Positions 52,074 through 61,058 of a DNA stretch of 64,000 bases are shown here, in pieces; within the stretch, counting starts at the first letter, position 1, and every line of letters starts with the position of its first letter. The DNA is from Prevotella heparinolytica (lineage in GTDB: Bacteria; Bacteroidota; Bacteroidia; Bacteroidales; Bacteroidaceae): the NCBI RefSeq assembly GCF_004342845.1, contig NZ_SLXB01000022.1:1-64000 (forward strand), in the 5' to 3' direction. The translations under genes and the position numbers were made by a program. Under the pieces are notes generated by a model. It ran no database searches. It had not been told where the DNA came from and saw only the letters and a program-made list of their open reading frames with translations.

Positions 52074-52115
52074 GGAGCAAGTTTATGTTTTGGGCATACC
52101 AAAACCACTTGCTCC
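52074..52115 (+). promoter_or_regulatory. candidate oriT hairpin upstream of mob genes
   Basis: Stem of 9 bp (GGAGCAAGT / ACTTGCTCC) plus 7 bp (GTTTTGG / CCAAAAC) around loop GCATA, between the primase stop and the MobC-like gene. The position just before the relaxase genes fits oriT in Bacteroides mobilizable elements. The nick site cannot be read from sequence alone. Confidence 0.45.
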
Positions 52116-52181
52116 ACCTCCTATCACTCGGTTTGGAGGATTATCCCGTTGGTCTCCATCAAATCAATAAGCGAAACAAGT

Positions 52182-52535
52182 ATGATAAGAACAGAATATA
52201 AAAAAGGTGGTCGCCCAACCAAAGGCGCAGCCGAAAAGAAGAAATACCGTATCACGGTGAAACTGAATACGCAGGATTATTATACGCTTAAAGGTAAAGC
52301 CAAGAACGCAGGAATATCCATGAGTGAGTTTGTAAGGAAAGTTCTTGAGGAAGGAAATGTCATTGAACGACTGACAGTAGAGCAAGCAGGTTTCATTCGC
52401 AAGCTGTGTGGAATGGCAAATAATCTCAATCAGTTGGCACATCGTGCCAATGCGGAAGGGTTTCATTCAGTTGCTCCTTTCCATAAAATCATCATTAGCA
52501 AGATAGATGAAATATTAAATCTGATACGAAGATGA
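52182..52535 (+). CDS. MobC-like relaxosome accessory protein
   Basis: 117 aa, basic, ribbon-helix-helix type: RPTKGAAEKKKYRITVKLNT, then AGISMSEFVRKVLEEGNV and LCGMANNLNQLAHRANAEG, the MobC/BmgB family pattern. It binds oriT and helps the relaxase. The start is the ATG at 52182. Its stop overlaps the relaxase ATG (4 bp). Confidence 0.9.
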   Translation: MIRTEYKKGGRPTKGAAEKKKYRITVKLNTQDYYTLKGKAKNAGISMSEFVRKVLEEGNVIERLTVEQAGFIRKLCGMANNLNQLAHRANAEGFHSVAPFHKIIISKIDEILNLIRR

Positions 52536-53461
52536 TAGCCAAAATTATGAAAGGTTCGGGCTTCAAGGGTGTTATCAATTACATCCTTGACCCGAAGAAA
52601 GGAACAGAACTTATAGACAGTTCCGGAGTGAGAACAGACAGTATCAACCATATTGTTCAAAGTTTCATCGACCAAACAGAACTTAATCCACGAGTGGGTA
52701 AGGTTGTGGGGCATATCTCCCTAAGTTTCTCTGCACAAGACTCCCCAAGACTCAGCAATGAGTGGATAGTGAAAGTAGCTCGTGAGTACTTGGATAAGAT
52801 GGGAATAAAAGATACGCAATATATCATCGGTCGCCATTTCGATAAGGAGCACCCGCATGTGCATATTGCATTCAATCGGATAGACAATAACGGCAAGACG
52901 ATCTCTGACCGTAACGACAGATTCAAAAGTGAGAAGATTTGCAAAGAACTGACCACCAAATATGGTTTATACTTTGCCGATGGCAAGGAGAAAGTCAAAG
53001 AGTATCGCTTGAAAGAACCTGATAAGACCAAGTATGAAATCTATCAGACGTTGAAAACAGAAATTACTCGGTGCAGGGAATGGAAAGACCTTCTTACTCA
53101 TTTGAAAAAACAAGATATTGATGTCCGCTTCAAGTACAAAAGCAACTCACAGGAGGTGCAGGGTATCATCTTTGAAAAGAACGGTTATCATTTCAATGGC
53201 TCTAAAGTGGATAGGAGTTTCAGTTATTCCAAGATAGACTTTGCCCTGCAACAGAATAACAGGGAACACGAACAGCAGACACAAGGAATGATAAACCTCA
53301 TATCCAATGTTGCAAGTGTTACGAGCGAAATTACCAACAACCTCATAGAAGGAGGATTGGATTTGTTTCAAACTCATGGTACTGTCCCTGCGGAGGTTTA
53401 TAACACACTCGATAAAAAGAAGAAAAAGAAGAAAAAGAAAAAACGTAAAATACATTTATAA
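52532..53461 (+). CDS. relaxase / mobilization nuclease (MobA/VirD2 family)
   Basis: 309-aa conjugative relaxase of the MOBP type. N-terminal MKGSGFKGVINYILDPKKGT, then VGHISLSFSAQD and the metal-binding three-His motif region GRHFDKEHPHVHIAFNRID. Nicks oriT and leads DNA transfer with help from a conjugative element in trans. The last residues are a run of lysines followed by RKIHL, encoded by an A/G-only tract (about 53413-53450) that is prone to slippage. Confidence 0.92.
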   Translation: MIAKIMKGSGFKGVINYILDPKKGTELIDSSGVRTDSINHIVQSFIDQTELNPRVGKVVGHISLSFSAQDSPRLSNEWIVKVAREYLDKMGIKDTQYIIGRHFDKEHPHVHIAFNRIDNNGKTISDRNDRFKSEKICKELTTKYGLYFADGKEKVKEYRLKEPDKTKYEIYQTLKTEITRCREWKDLLTHLKKQDIDVRFKYKSNSQEVQGIIFEKNGYHFNGSKVDRSFSYSKIDFALQQNNREHEQQTQGMINLISNVASVTSEITNNLIEGGLDLFQTHGTVPAEVYNTLDKKKKKKKKKKRKIHL

Positions 53462-53463
53462 GT

Positions 53464-54105
53464 ATGGCCGATAATAATACATTTGTCCTCTTTGAGGAAA
53501 TCAAAAATAAACTGGAGACAATTTACAGGGAACTAAAGGAGTTGAAAGAAAAGGAGAATGGTTCTGTTTCCCTCCCTGTTCAATCTACACCAGCACAAAG
53601 TGATGAGCAGAAAGAACAAGAATTGCTCAAACAGTATGAGCAGCGAACAAAAGATGTGCTCAACGAGTACATTGGTGTGCAAGTGCGCATCAAAGACGAG
53701 GAAGCTAAGTCCATTGACAAATTGGTGGCAAACGTCCTGACCATGTTGCACGAGTGGCAGGAATAGAAAGAACAGCCAAAGCAACAAGAGCACATCCATA
53801 GACACAGTTTTGACATCAAGTCATCGAAAGTCTTTACTACCGTGGTGGCAGTGTCTGTCCTCTGTTTTGTTTCTTTGGTCGGTATTTTTTTCTTATGGCA
53901 AAGCAAACAGCAATACAAGGATGATGCCTTGAAATTTCGTATCATTAGAGTATGGCGAGGTTGCAGCCCTAAGGAAATCCTATGGCTTAACGATGTATTT
54001 GACATTCATCGCAATGAAAAGACAATCAAGCTAATCAAGGAGAAAGCCGATGGTTACGATATGGATTTGAAGCAAAAGGCAGATAGCTTGATGCAAAAGA
54101 AATAG
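53464..54105 (+). pseudogene. coiled-coil membrane protein gene interrupted by an in-frame amber codon
   Basis: A 100-codon frame (start 53464; LFEEIKNKLETIYRELKELK) stops at TAG 53764-53766. The same frame continues without interruption as KEQPKQQEHIHRHSFDIKSS, a TM helix (VVAVSVLCFVSLVGIFFLW) and a helical tail ending at 54105. The two halves add up to one ~213-residue coiled-coil protein with a TM helix, usual downstream of relaxases. A single C-to-T change (CAG to TAG) would explain it. The second half has an internal ATG but it comes too late to include the first part. Confidence 0.8.
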
Positions 54106-54123
54106 AAATAATCCTATATGAAG

Positions 54124-54158
54124 CAAGCCCAACCTAAGTTCTCGTTTGGTTGGGCTTG
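54124..54158. terminator. terminator between mob operon and Schlafen-like gene
   Basis: Perfect 11-bp stem CAAGCCCAACC / GGTTGGGCTTG, 13-nt loop, between convergent genes. No long T-tract. Confidence 0.65.
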
Positions 54159-54169
54159 TGCGCTGCATA

Positions 54170-55627
54170 TTAGTCTATGATTTCCCAAAAGCCGCCTTTA
54201 TTGGGACCGACACGGCGAAGGTATTTATCACGCATAGCTTCTATGTTACGAGATATAGAATTTTCACTGATTCCCACATGTTTGGAAAGTTCCGATTTAG
54301 AAATATATGGATTCTCTATTATTAGCTTGATGATAGAAATACGATTTTCTGTTAATTTTTCATTGAGAGCCACCGCTTTTTCTATCACCTTCTCTATCAC
54401 CTCTTGATGAGTTTTTATCACCTTTTCTGTCACGTTGACATCCTTTTCTATCACCCTTTCTGTCACCTTCGGCACTGTAATCTTCAGAATAAAATCATCA
54501 AGATGGAAAGATAGATGTGGTGTACCATTAGCTTCCAACTCCCTGCATACACGATCCACACCTTCACCAAACTCCTTTACAAAGTCGTATGTTTTAAGGA
54601 ATTGGGCTATTTGGGGATTACGCGAGAAATGTGTATGACGAATGTTAGAGGGCTTGACCGTTCCAGGCAGTCTGCCCGGCGACTCAAATACCAAACGATT
54701 GTCGAACATCTTAATTTGAATTTCAGTCCCCTTGATATTGTAGGCACGGTGGCAGCAAGCATTGACTACCATTTCTTGAATCACAAACTTTGGATAATCT
54801 CTATTGGTTACAAACTGGCCGTGCAGTCCAAGGAATGTGTGTTCCTCCACCTGAGTTTCAAGATAAGCTATTGTGGCTTTCACCTGATCAAGTATCGTTC
54901 CTTCAAAGGTTACGTCCTTGATAACGTTCATTTCTGCACCCACTCGCTCCTCTGTACCTTTATAGCGAATGAAGCGAGTGCGCCCACGAGGAAAGAACTT
55001 TTGAGGATATTTACCAAACAGCAGAACACAAGCCACACTAACTTGCTCCTCTCCCTTTGCATTGGTAGTTATGAAGCCATTATTTTCATGTAGATATTGC
55101 TTGGCTGATTTGGTATAACCAATCAATTCCGTATATCTTTCGACAGCAGCCATATCAATGTCATCAGCCGTAGCACCATACACAGCCGTATCTTCATAGT
55201 AGCGTTCTCCCTTATCGTACATCAACTGTATGCGCTCTTCAAAAGACAGCTTCCTGCTTTTATCCCCAACACGCATATAGGCTTCGTCTGCCTGATTAGC
55301 ATGTAGTTCAGAACTTGCAGGAATGTGCATCAATAAAATATAATTCTCGTTTCCGTTCTTATCCGTGCATGGCAACAATTCGCTGGTAATAGGCACTGAA
55401 GGATTACAAAAGTCTAGAGGAACACGCAGCAACTCATTTAGCTTCTCTGTGTATTGTTCCACACCCTCTATCTTCCGATTCTTGTCAGACACACCGATAG
55501 CAATATCACCACCGTCAGCATTAGCAAATGCGACGATTGGAATAGCCAATGCCTTGGGGGAAATTTGAATGCTTTTGCAGTCAAACGTCTGATCTTCCTT
55601 GCGAGTCTGTATTTCTTGTATTGTCAT
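54170..55627 (-). CDS. AlbA/Schlafen-type ATP-binding HTH protein
   Basis: 485 aa. The N-terminal Schlafen AlbA_2 domain (ISPKALAIPIVAFANADGGD, IAIGVSDKN) is followed by a GHKL-like ATP-binding domain (VIQEMVVNACCHRAYNIKGT, LVFESPGRLPGTVKP) and a C-terminal winged helix (YISKSELSKHVGISENSISR). Between them (about residues 390-440) is a heptad-like run of V(T/I)EKVIEK repeats that looks expandable. Such proteins are common beside phage defence genes. It may regulate or accompany the BREX operon, whose last gene lies 63 bp upstream on the same strand. Confidence 0.83.
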   Translation of the reverse strand: MTIQEIQTRKEDQTFDCKSIQISPKALAIPIVAFANADGGDIAIGVSDKNRKIEGVEQYTEKLNELLRVPLDFCNPSVPITSELLPCTDKNGNENYILLMHIPASSELHANQADEAYMRVGDKSRKLSFEERIQLMYDKGERYYEDTAVYGATADDIDMAAVERYTELIGYTKSAKQYLHENNGFITTNAKGEEQVSVACVLLFGKYPQKFFPRGRTRFIRYKGTEERVGAEMNVIKDVTFEGTILDQVKATIAYLETQVEEHTFLGLHGQFVTNRDYPKFVIQEMVVNACCHRAYNIKGTEIQIKMFDNRLVFESPGRLPGTVKPSNIRHTHFSRNPQIAQFLKTYDFVKEFGEGVDRVCRELEANGTPHLSFHLDDFILKITVPKVTERVIEKDVNVTEKVIKTHQEVIEKVIEKAVALNEKLTENRISIIKLIIENPYISKSELSKHVGISENSISRNIEAMRDKYLRRVGPNKGGFWEIID

Positions 55628-55690
55628 ATATTTTTATTTTTGCTATTATGATAGACATCAAAAAGCATGCAACAATTAAAGCCATAATCC

Positions 55691-57157
55691 TTATTTGAGA
55701 AAATGGGAGATATTGCTTAAGTCAACATTAATCAATGTATTGACTATTTCACTGTAAGTCATTCCTAATTGAAGGCCAAACTTGCCAATGAAAACTTCAA
55801 TATCATGTACTGTTTTCCTTCCGCTGTTTCTCACATTAAATAGGGTAACAGCTGCATCAATCTTGGGTATTTCACCAAAAGTGGAGATACCTAAAACATT
55901 CAGTACATTGATAGCTCTTACTGAAAGATTTAGATTTTGGACAGGAGTATTAAGTAATTCCGCAACATGGGAGTTGATATCTACAACTTGATTTGTAGTC
56001 TCTCTCAAACTTTCATCCTTTACCACGCTTCTTAATCGCTGTATTTCCTCTATATAGAGTTGAGCCTGTGCATGTAGTTGCGCATTGTCCTTACGTAGTT
56101 GCTCATTCTCATGAACTTCATTTATAAGAATAAACTTAACCTCTTCCAGTATTTTCTTATATAGTTGTCGTATCCTTTCTTGTGTAAGATTATTCTTCTT
56201 GGCAACTTCACTTCTAGGAACCCCGTTAACAAGATCTTGTAAGATGGAATAGTTTCTTTGCTCTATTTTTTTTTCGAAGATTCCTATAATCTCAAGGAAA
56301 AGAGAAGACAAATGCTTGTTTTCAGAAAAAATGTCGCTTTCATCTTTTCCATCTAAATAATCCTTAACATCTTCGTCTTCAGACAAAGGTAAATCATTAA
56401 GAGCACAAAATAAAATGGATTTGGATACAGGTTGCTTAACTATACTATCAAAACGAGACAAAAACTTGTCCTCTCTGACACTTGTGTTATCGTAGAGGAT
56501 TGTTGTACCCAATGGCAACATGATTTCTGGTTCATTGACACTTTCTATCAATTTGAAATCTGATACATTGTCTATTATATTGGATTCCTTGTCTATTTGA
56601 ATCAATACAATGCCATTGGCTATATGACAAAAACAATAGTCACCAACAGACAAGTTAAGTTCTTCGGAATGAATTCTAAAATTATCGGTTTCAGGTAAGT
56701 ATACCAGCTTCGGCATCCTGTTTGCAAATGACTCTTCTATAGGAGTCTCAAAAACGATGTCTATATTTTCTTCTCTTGTTAATTGAAAAAGAACTTTTAA
56801 GTCCCAGTAGTCACGTGTACCCTCCAGAATAGCTTGCGTGTCATTTAGGAAGTCGGAAAGCCATTCTCCGTTACAATCTGTCAGCAGGAGCGAAACAAGA
56901 GTTTTATCGCCTTTTGCCTTACTCCTCCCATATGGGGCACAAAGAATGGTGTCTATATTTGGAAAGTGATAACTCCTCAAAGATTTTGTATCAACATAAC
57001 GGAAGTCTCGAAAGATAGAATTATTTTCCACCTCGCTATCGATATAAACCGTTTTTACAATATCTCCTTCATGGAGCATACAAATATCACCTTCCTTAAA
57101 AGGAAAGGTATATGTTCTCAGATTATCGCTTACCTTATTTATATAATAGACAACCAT
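55691..57157 (-). CDS. BREX-operon protein with sigma region 4-like HTH and RpoA C-terminal-like domain
   Basis: 488 aa, no full-length family recognised. Residues ~1-290 are of unknown fold, beta-rich at the start (KEGDICMLHEGDIVKTVYID). About 305-340 read LVNGVPRSEVAKKNNLTQER followed by IRQLYKKILEEV, close in form to sigma factor region 4.2 (compare VTRERIRQIE). A coiled coil follows (~345-390). About 402-465 (SVRAINVLNVLGISTFGEI, NVRNSGRKTVHDIEVF, FGLQLGM) matches the helix-hairpin-helix pattern of the RNA polymerase alpha C-terminal domain (ELSVRS... NFGRKSL). It begins 3 bp after the brxL stop, so it is part of the BREX operon. Probably a DNA-binding transcription factor or a DNA-sensing component. 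Confidence 0.85.
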   Translation of the reverse strand: MVVYYINKVSDNLRTYTFPFKEGDICMLHEGDIVKTVYIDSEVENNSIFRDFRYVDTKSLRSYHFPNIDTILCAPYGRSKAKGDKTLVSLLLTDCNGEWLSDFLNDTQAILEGTRDYWDLKVLFQLTREENIDIVFETPIEESFANRMPKLVYLPETDNFRIHSEELNLSVGDYCFCHIANGIVLIQIDKESNIIDNVSDFKLIESVNEPEIMLPLGTTILYDNTSVREDKFLSRFDSIVKQPVSKSILFCALNDLPLSEDEDVKDYLDGKDESDIFSENKHLSSLFLEIIGIFEKKIEQRNYSILQDLVNGVPRSEVAKKNNLTQERIRQLYKKILEEVKFILINEVHENEQLRKDNAQLHAQAQLYIEEIQRLRSVVKDESLRETTNQVVDINSHVAELLNTPVQNLNLSVRAINVLNVLGISTFGEIPKIDAAVTLFNVRNSGRKTVHDIEVFIGKFGLQLGMTYSEIVNTLINVDLSNISHFLK

Positions 57158-57160
57158 CGA

Positions 57161-58624
57161 TTAAAAAAGCTTGTTTTCGGTGAAACCTTTTTGTAGAACT
57201 TCAACGTATGGCATTAGACTCTTAAACTCTGGATCGATGTTATGGCATTGTTCCTTTATGATGCCACGACGATGTACCGCTGGGTCAAGACAATACATCT
57301 TAAATTCTTCCTCATTTACATCCTCGGTACGCTGCCAGTGTGGGAATAGCAGTTTCATATAAGCTGTAGCAATACGCTTCACGGCATTACTATCTCGCAC
57401 ATCGGCCTTTTCTTCAAAGCGAACGAGTTGATCGAACAATAATCCATAGGTGTTCTGTGTACGCATGGTATGAAGAATTTCAGAAAAGTATTCCACATTG
57501 ATAGTCCATCCTTTGAAAATCATGCTTTTGTCCACTCGCGGAAGAAGCCACCCTTCAATAAAGCAGTGAAAACGATCGAGCAATGCCGACTCACGGAAAT
57601 TTTCTGGCAGGTTGCTGAAATAAAAAGGCGACACAGGCAAGTGTTGAGCAGACAGAGGAATGTTTCCCATAAGCATCAAGCCGCACTCTGAAGAAAACTC
57701 ATTATTATCAATGGTAGTCTTACCACTTTCCAAATATGATTTTAGAGCAGCTTGAATCTCGGCAGGCTCTTGGAAAACGATAGTCTGTATTTCATCGAAT
57801 ACTGTAAAGTCATGGTTTTTGATAATACCATTCTGCTGTTTTGTTTTGTCAAAAAACAACTTAGCACGTGTCACCTTACCACCACTTACCAGCCAGCCAT
57901 ACTTAGAAAGATTGCCAAATACATAGCTTTTCCCTGTTCCTTTAGGAGCCAATTCGATCACATTCAGACGTGGTTCTATAAAAATGAGCAAACGGGTAAG
58001 GAACTCCAACTTTTGGGTTAGCGATGTGAATCCATTAGGGTCATACTCCATGGCAGACAACAATACGTCAATCCATTCTAAAGTAGTGAAACAGTGACGT
58101 GCCTCTGCAAGATAGGAGATATCCACAGAACTATAAGGCTTGAATGGTTTATAATCTACCATTTGAATATGATTTTTTTTACCATCATCGTCTGGCAGTA
58201 GACAAAGTTTGATAATACCCCATTTCTCACCCTCAACAAATTCGCCAGAGTTGCGAGAATAGACATATTCTGGAATTAGCCCCTCACGTTGCTTGATGCC
58301 ATAATCAGGAATGGCAAATTGACGCTCATTCTTTACAATGTCAATATACACCACAAAACGAGCCAAAAGCGTAACTTCTTCGCCACTTTGCAGTCTGTCT
58401 TTAACACTGCCTTGTTTTGCTGGAATAACTTTATCTAAAAACTGAGTGAGTGCCATTCTATCAACTTCGCCAGTTTGAATGTTCAGATAACGTTTCAACA
58501 GAAAATCCTTAACAAACGCAGGAAGGTTTCGGCCAGCAAAAAGACTACCTGTTGATGCAGGATCTTTGTAAATAGACATTGCCGAAAAATGCTGTCTTAT
58601 CTTGTTGCAAATTTCTTCTTTCAT
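57161..58624 (-). CDS. brxL: BrxL, short form (BREX AAA+ ATPase)
   Basis: 487 aa. The N-terminal domain (RQHFSAMSIYKDPASTGSLF, LPAFVKDFLLKRY) and AAA+ core are those of BrxL: Walker A LAPKGTGKSYVFGNL (about residues 226-240), Walker B FTVFDEIQTIVF, and sensor region LMLMGNIPLSAQHLP with an arginine-finger-like LPENFRESALLDRFHCF. The usual C-terminal Lon-like protease domain of ~670-690-aa BrxL proteins is not present. Known BrxL forms DNA-binding hexamer rings needed for phage exclusion. 13 bp downstream of pglZ. Confidence 0.9.
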   Translation of the reverse strand: MKEEICNKIRQHFSAMSIYKDPASTGSLFAGRNLPAFVKDFLLKRYLNIQTGEVDRMALTQFLDKVIPAKQGSVKDRLQSGEEVTLLARFVVYIDIVKNERQFAIPDYGIKQREGLIPEYVYSRNSGEFVEGEKWGIIKLCLLPDDDGKKNHIQMVDYKPFKPYSSVDISYLAEARHCFTTLEWIDVLLSAMEYDPNGFTSLTQKLEFLTRLLIFIEPRLNVIELAPKGTGKSYVFGNLSKYGWLVSGGKVTRAKLFFDKTKQQNGIIKNHDFTVFDEIQTIVFQEPAEIQAALKSYLESGKTTIDNNEFSSECGLMLMGNIPLSAQHLPVSPFYFSNLPENFRESALLDRFHCFIEGWLLPRVDKSMIFKGWTINVEYFSEILHTMRTQNTYGLLFDQLVRFEEKADVRDSNAVKRIATAYMKLLFPHWQRTEDVNEEEFKMYCLDPAVHRRGIIKEQCHNIDPEFKSLMPYVEVLQKGFTENKLF

Positions 58625-58637
58625 AAATATTCATTTA

Positions 58638-61058
58638 TTAAAAGTCGAACAGTTCTTCTTCTTGAACGCCTGTTGTTACCTTAATCTTCATTGGGCGAAC
58701 AACTCCTCCAAGTTGAAGCGTGAAATCTGAAACATTGGCATCTAACATTATATCCTCTGTTTCATATGTATCGCTATTCAGATGATGAACATTATATTTC
58801 GCTCCATTATAAAGCACGTAAGGAACATCAGCTGACGGCATATTTTTAATTTCAAATTGTACGCGTGGATTTGAGCCACTTATTTCATAAGTGAGTAGAT
58901 TGAACGACCAGTTGGTTGCTGCAGGTGCACTTGAAATGATAAAAATTGGTACTAGTACCTCTTCTGGTGTACAGCCACCATGAATACCTTGTCCCGATGG
59001 TATTTTGGCGCAAAGCGATTCATGCTTTAGTGCACACAAAGTTTTATTATCCTCCAAACGGAAATAGCTACTATCCATAGTAGATTCCGCCTTTTTGCGA
59101 ATGGCAATGCGTCCGTGATGGTCGCTATCAACACCAGGCATATTTTTACCATTAAGTAATTGCGACAAATAGGTCAGCCCATGATCAGAGATAATCGCAA
59201 TCTTCTTGCCTATGTATTTCTGCAAAATTTCTTCAATGCTTCTTCGTACAACATCTATCTCCTTGATAATTGTAAATGGACTTATATTATCTGAGCGATG
59301 AGCTAATGTATCAAGGTCTCCAGACTTCTCCAATTGAACACCCTGAGGAAGAAGGCGCTGTAGATCTTTCTTATTTATATCAGTCTTAGTAGGAAGAAGG
59401 GCACGAGCAATTCTTATCTCGTTGAGGAAAATCTGTTGGTCTTTTCTCTCTGCAATTATGCTTTTAATTAGAGGAATCCAGTCGACCCCCAATCCGTCAA
59501 TCCAATAAAAAACTTCAATGTCGCCACGGTTTTGTAGTAAGGTATATGTGGAACAGAATGAATTGTACCACATATCAAAAGAAGACTCTGAGCCATTAAG
59601 TTCATTTATAAATTGTTTAATATCAGTTGTGTATCGATTGGAAATCTTAGCTTTCTTATATTGCTCAATGTATGGATTCACCCAGTCTGGGACTCCTGTT
59701 GCAACTCCAATACCTTCAGACATATAGGTGTAAAGTTCTGGGAAGAACGTTGCGATGTCGTTAAGCGCAATAAGTTCTTGACCCAACCAACTTACTGCAA
59801 ATTCTTTTTCCTTGTGTGTGATTCCCGTAAAATATCTTAAAGTGCCAGAATAGCCAATCTTTGTAGGCAAAGTCTGTAAAGATTTTGCTATCATGTTTTC
59901 TGCAGCATCCGACAGTTGAATATTCTTTTGGGCAGCATAGATAAGGCTGTATTTGCGTACTTCCATTTCTGCCGCAATTTCCGTTATATCCTCTGCCATT
60001 TTCTCTATCAGTTCATTAGTGCCATATGAAGATGTAGCATTAAGGCATCTGCATAAATAACCTTCACCATTTTCTTTGTTAATATAGAAACGTGCCAAAA
60101 GCCAACGATTGAATACATAAGGATTGTCAAACCAGAGACGAATGAAATCTTTATATGTTTCTATGTCATTGATGCCAAAGTATTGTTTAACAAATTTGCC
60201 AAAGTTGAATCCATTGCTTACATCAATGCTCTCTGCCAATATCTTCCAGTTCTCTCCATCGCTTTCTAATGGCACAATACCACCAAATCCAAGACTCAAA
60301 CCTGCCGTTAAAAATTGGAATGCAGTGTGACAGGCCTGATAAGAAAAGGCGTTGTCGGGCTGTGCAAATCGAGCATTAGCAAAAATGGCTTTCGATTTAC
60401 AAATGATTTGTGGTGATACTTGTTTTTTGCTATCTTTCCATATATTCAACCACTCTCTGATGTTGTTCACGATGGTATAGTTAGCCTTCAACCCACTTAC
60501 GCCAAAGTCTGTGTCTTCTGTAAGAATTAGCTTATATGTCAGGTCCTTGTCTTCTGATATCAATCTCCAAATGTTGATTTGACTATCATCCTTGAAAGTT
60601 TCCATCTTACCTTCAAGACCGACAAGTGGGACATAAACACGTTGGTGCTTTTCTTGGGCCTCAGGAGTTGCTTCAATAGCTTTAATCGTTTTTATCAAAG
60701 CATCAAAGGCTTTTTTCTCTTCATTGTCATAGAATCGTGCCAATTCAGAGAATGGAGCAATCACACAATCGTTGGGACTCTTTTTCTTTATATGATCAGT
60801 GATACGATCGGCAAGTTCAACATGTGTAATAAGCAGGTCAGGATAGTTGTTGTCTATCCAATGATCCACGCTCTCCACATGTGCCCCTTGTTCTGTTTGC
60901 AAGAAATCCACAAATTCATAGCAGTCGCGGAAGTTGTCAAACAGCACAAACCGTATTGGGTACCTGTCGAGAGTAGAAGCACCAACACCTTTCGCCTGTT
61001 TATCGTCCTCAACATATGCTTTGAGGGCATCCATTTCTCTGAACGGTTCTTTATACAT
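58638..61058 (-). CDS. pglZ: PglZ, BREX phosphatase-like core protein
   Basis: 806-aa alkaline-phosphatase-superfamily protein, the hallmark of BREX. Metal-site motifs: FYWIDGLGVDWIPL (about residue 515), IAIISDHGLTYLSQLL (about 616), and HGGCTPEEVLVPIFI near the C-terminus (the PglZ HGG...E.lvP signature). Absence of a nearby methyltransferase and company with BrxL and a BrxC-like ATPase point to BREX type 4. The start overlaps the end of the upstream ATPase gene by 8 bp. Confidence 0.9.
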   Translation of the reverse strand: MYKEPFREMDALKAYVEDDKQAKGVGASTLDRYPIRFVLFDNFRDCYEFVDFLQTEQGAHVESVDHWIDNNYPDLLITHVELADRITDHIKKKSPNDCVIAPFSELARFYDNEEKKAFDALIKTIKAIEATPEAQEKHQRVYVPLVGLEGKMETFKDDSQINIWRLISEDKDLTYKLILTEDTDFGVSGLKANYTIVNNIREWLNIWKDSKKQVSPQIICKSKAIFANARFAQPDNAFSYQACHTAFQFLTAGLSLGFGGIVPLESDGENWKILAESIDVSNGFNFGKFVKQYFGINDIETYKDFIRLWFDNPYVFNRWLLARFYINKENGEGYLCRCLNATSSYGTNELIEKMAEDITEIAAEMEVRKYSLIYAAQKNIQLSDAAENMIAKSLQTLPTKIGYSGTLRYFTGITHKEKEFAVSWLGQELIALNDIATFFPELYTYMSEGIGVATGVPDWVNPYIEQYKKAKISNRYTTDIKQFINELNGSESSFDMWYNSFCSTYTLLQNRGDIEVFYWIDGLGVDWIPLIKSIIAERKDQQIFLNEIRIARALLPTKTDINKKDLQRLLPQGVQLEKSGDLDTLAHRSDNISPFTIIKEIDVVRRSIEEILQKYIGKKIAIISDHGLTYLSQLLNGKNMPGVDSDHHGRIAIRKKAESTMDSSYFRLEDNKTLCALKHESLCAKIPSGQGIHGGCTPEEVLVPIFIISSAPAATNWSFNLLTYEISGSNPRVQFEIKNMPSADVPYVLYNGAKYNVHHLNSDTYETEDIMLDANVSDFTLQLGGVVRPMKIKVTTGVQEEELFDF

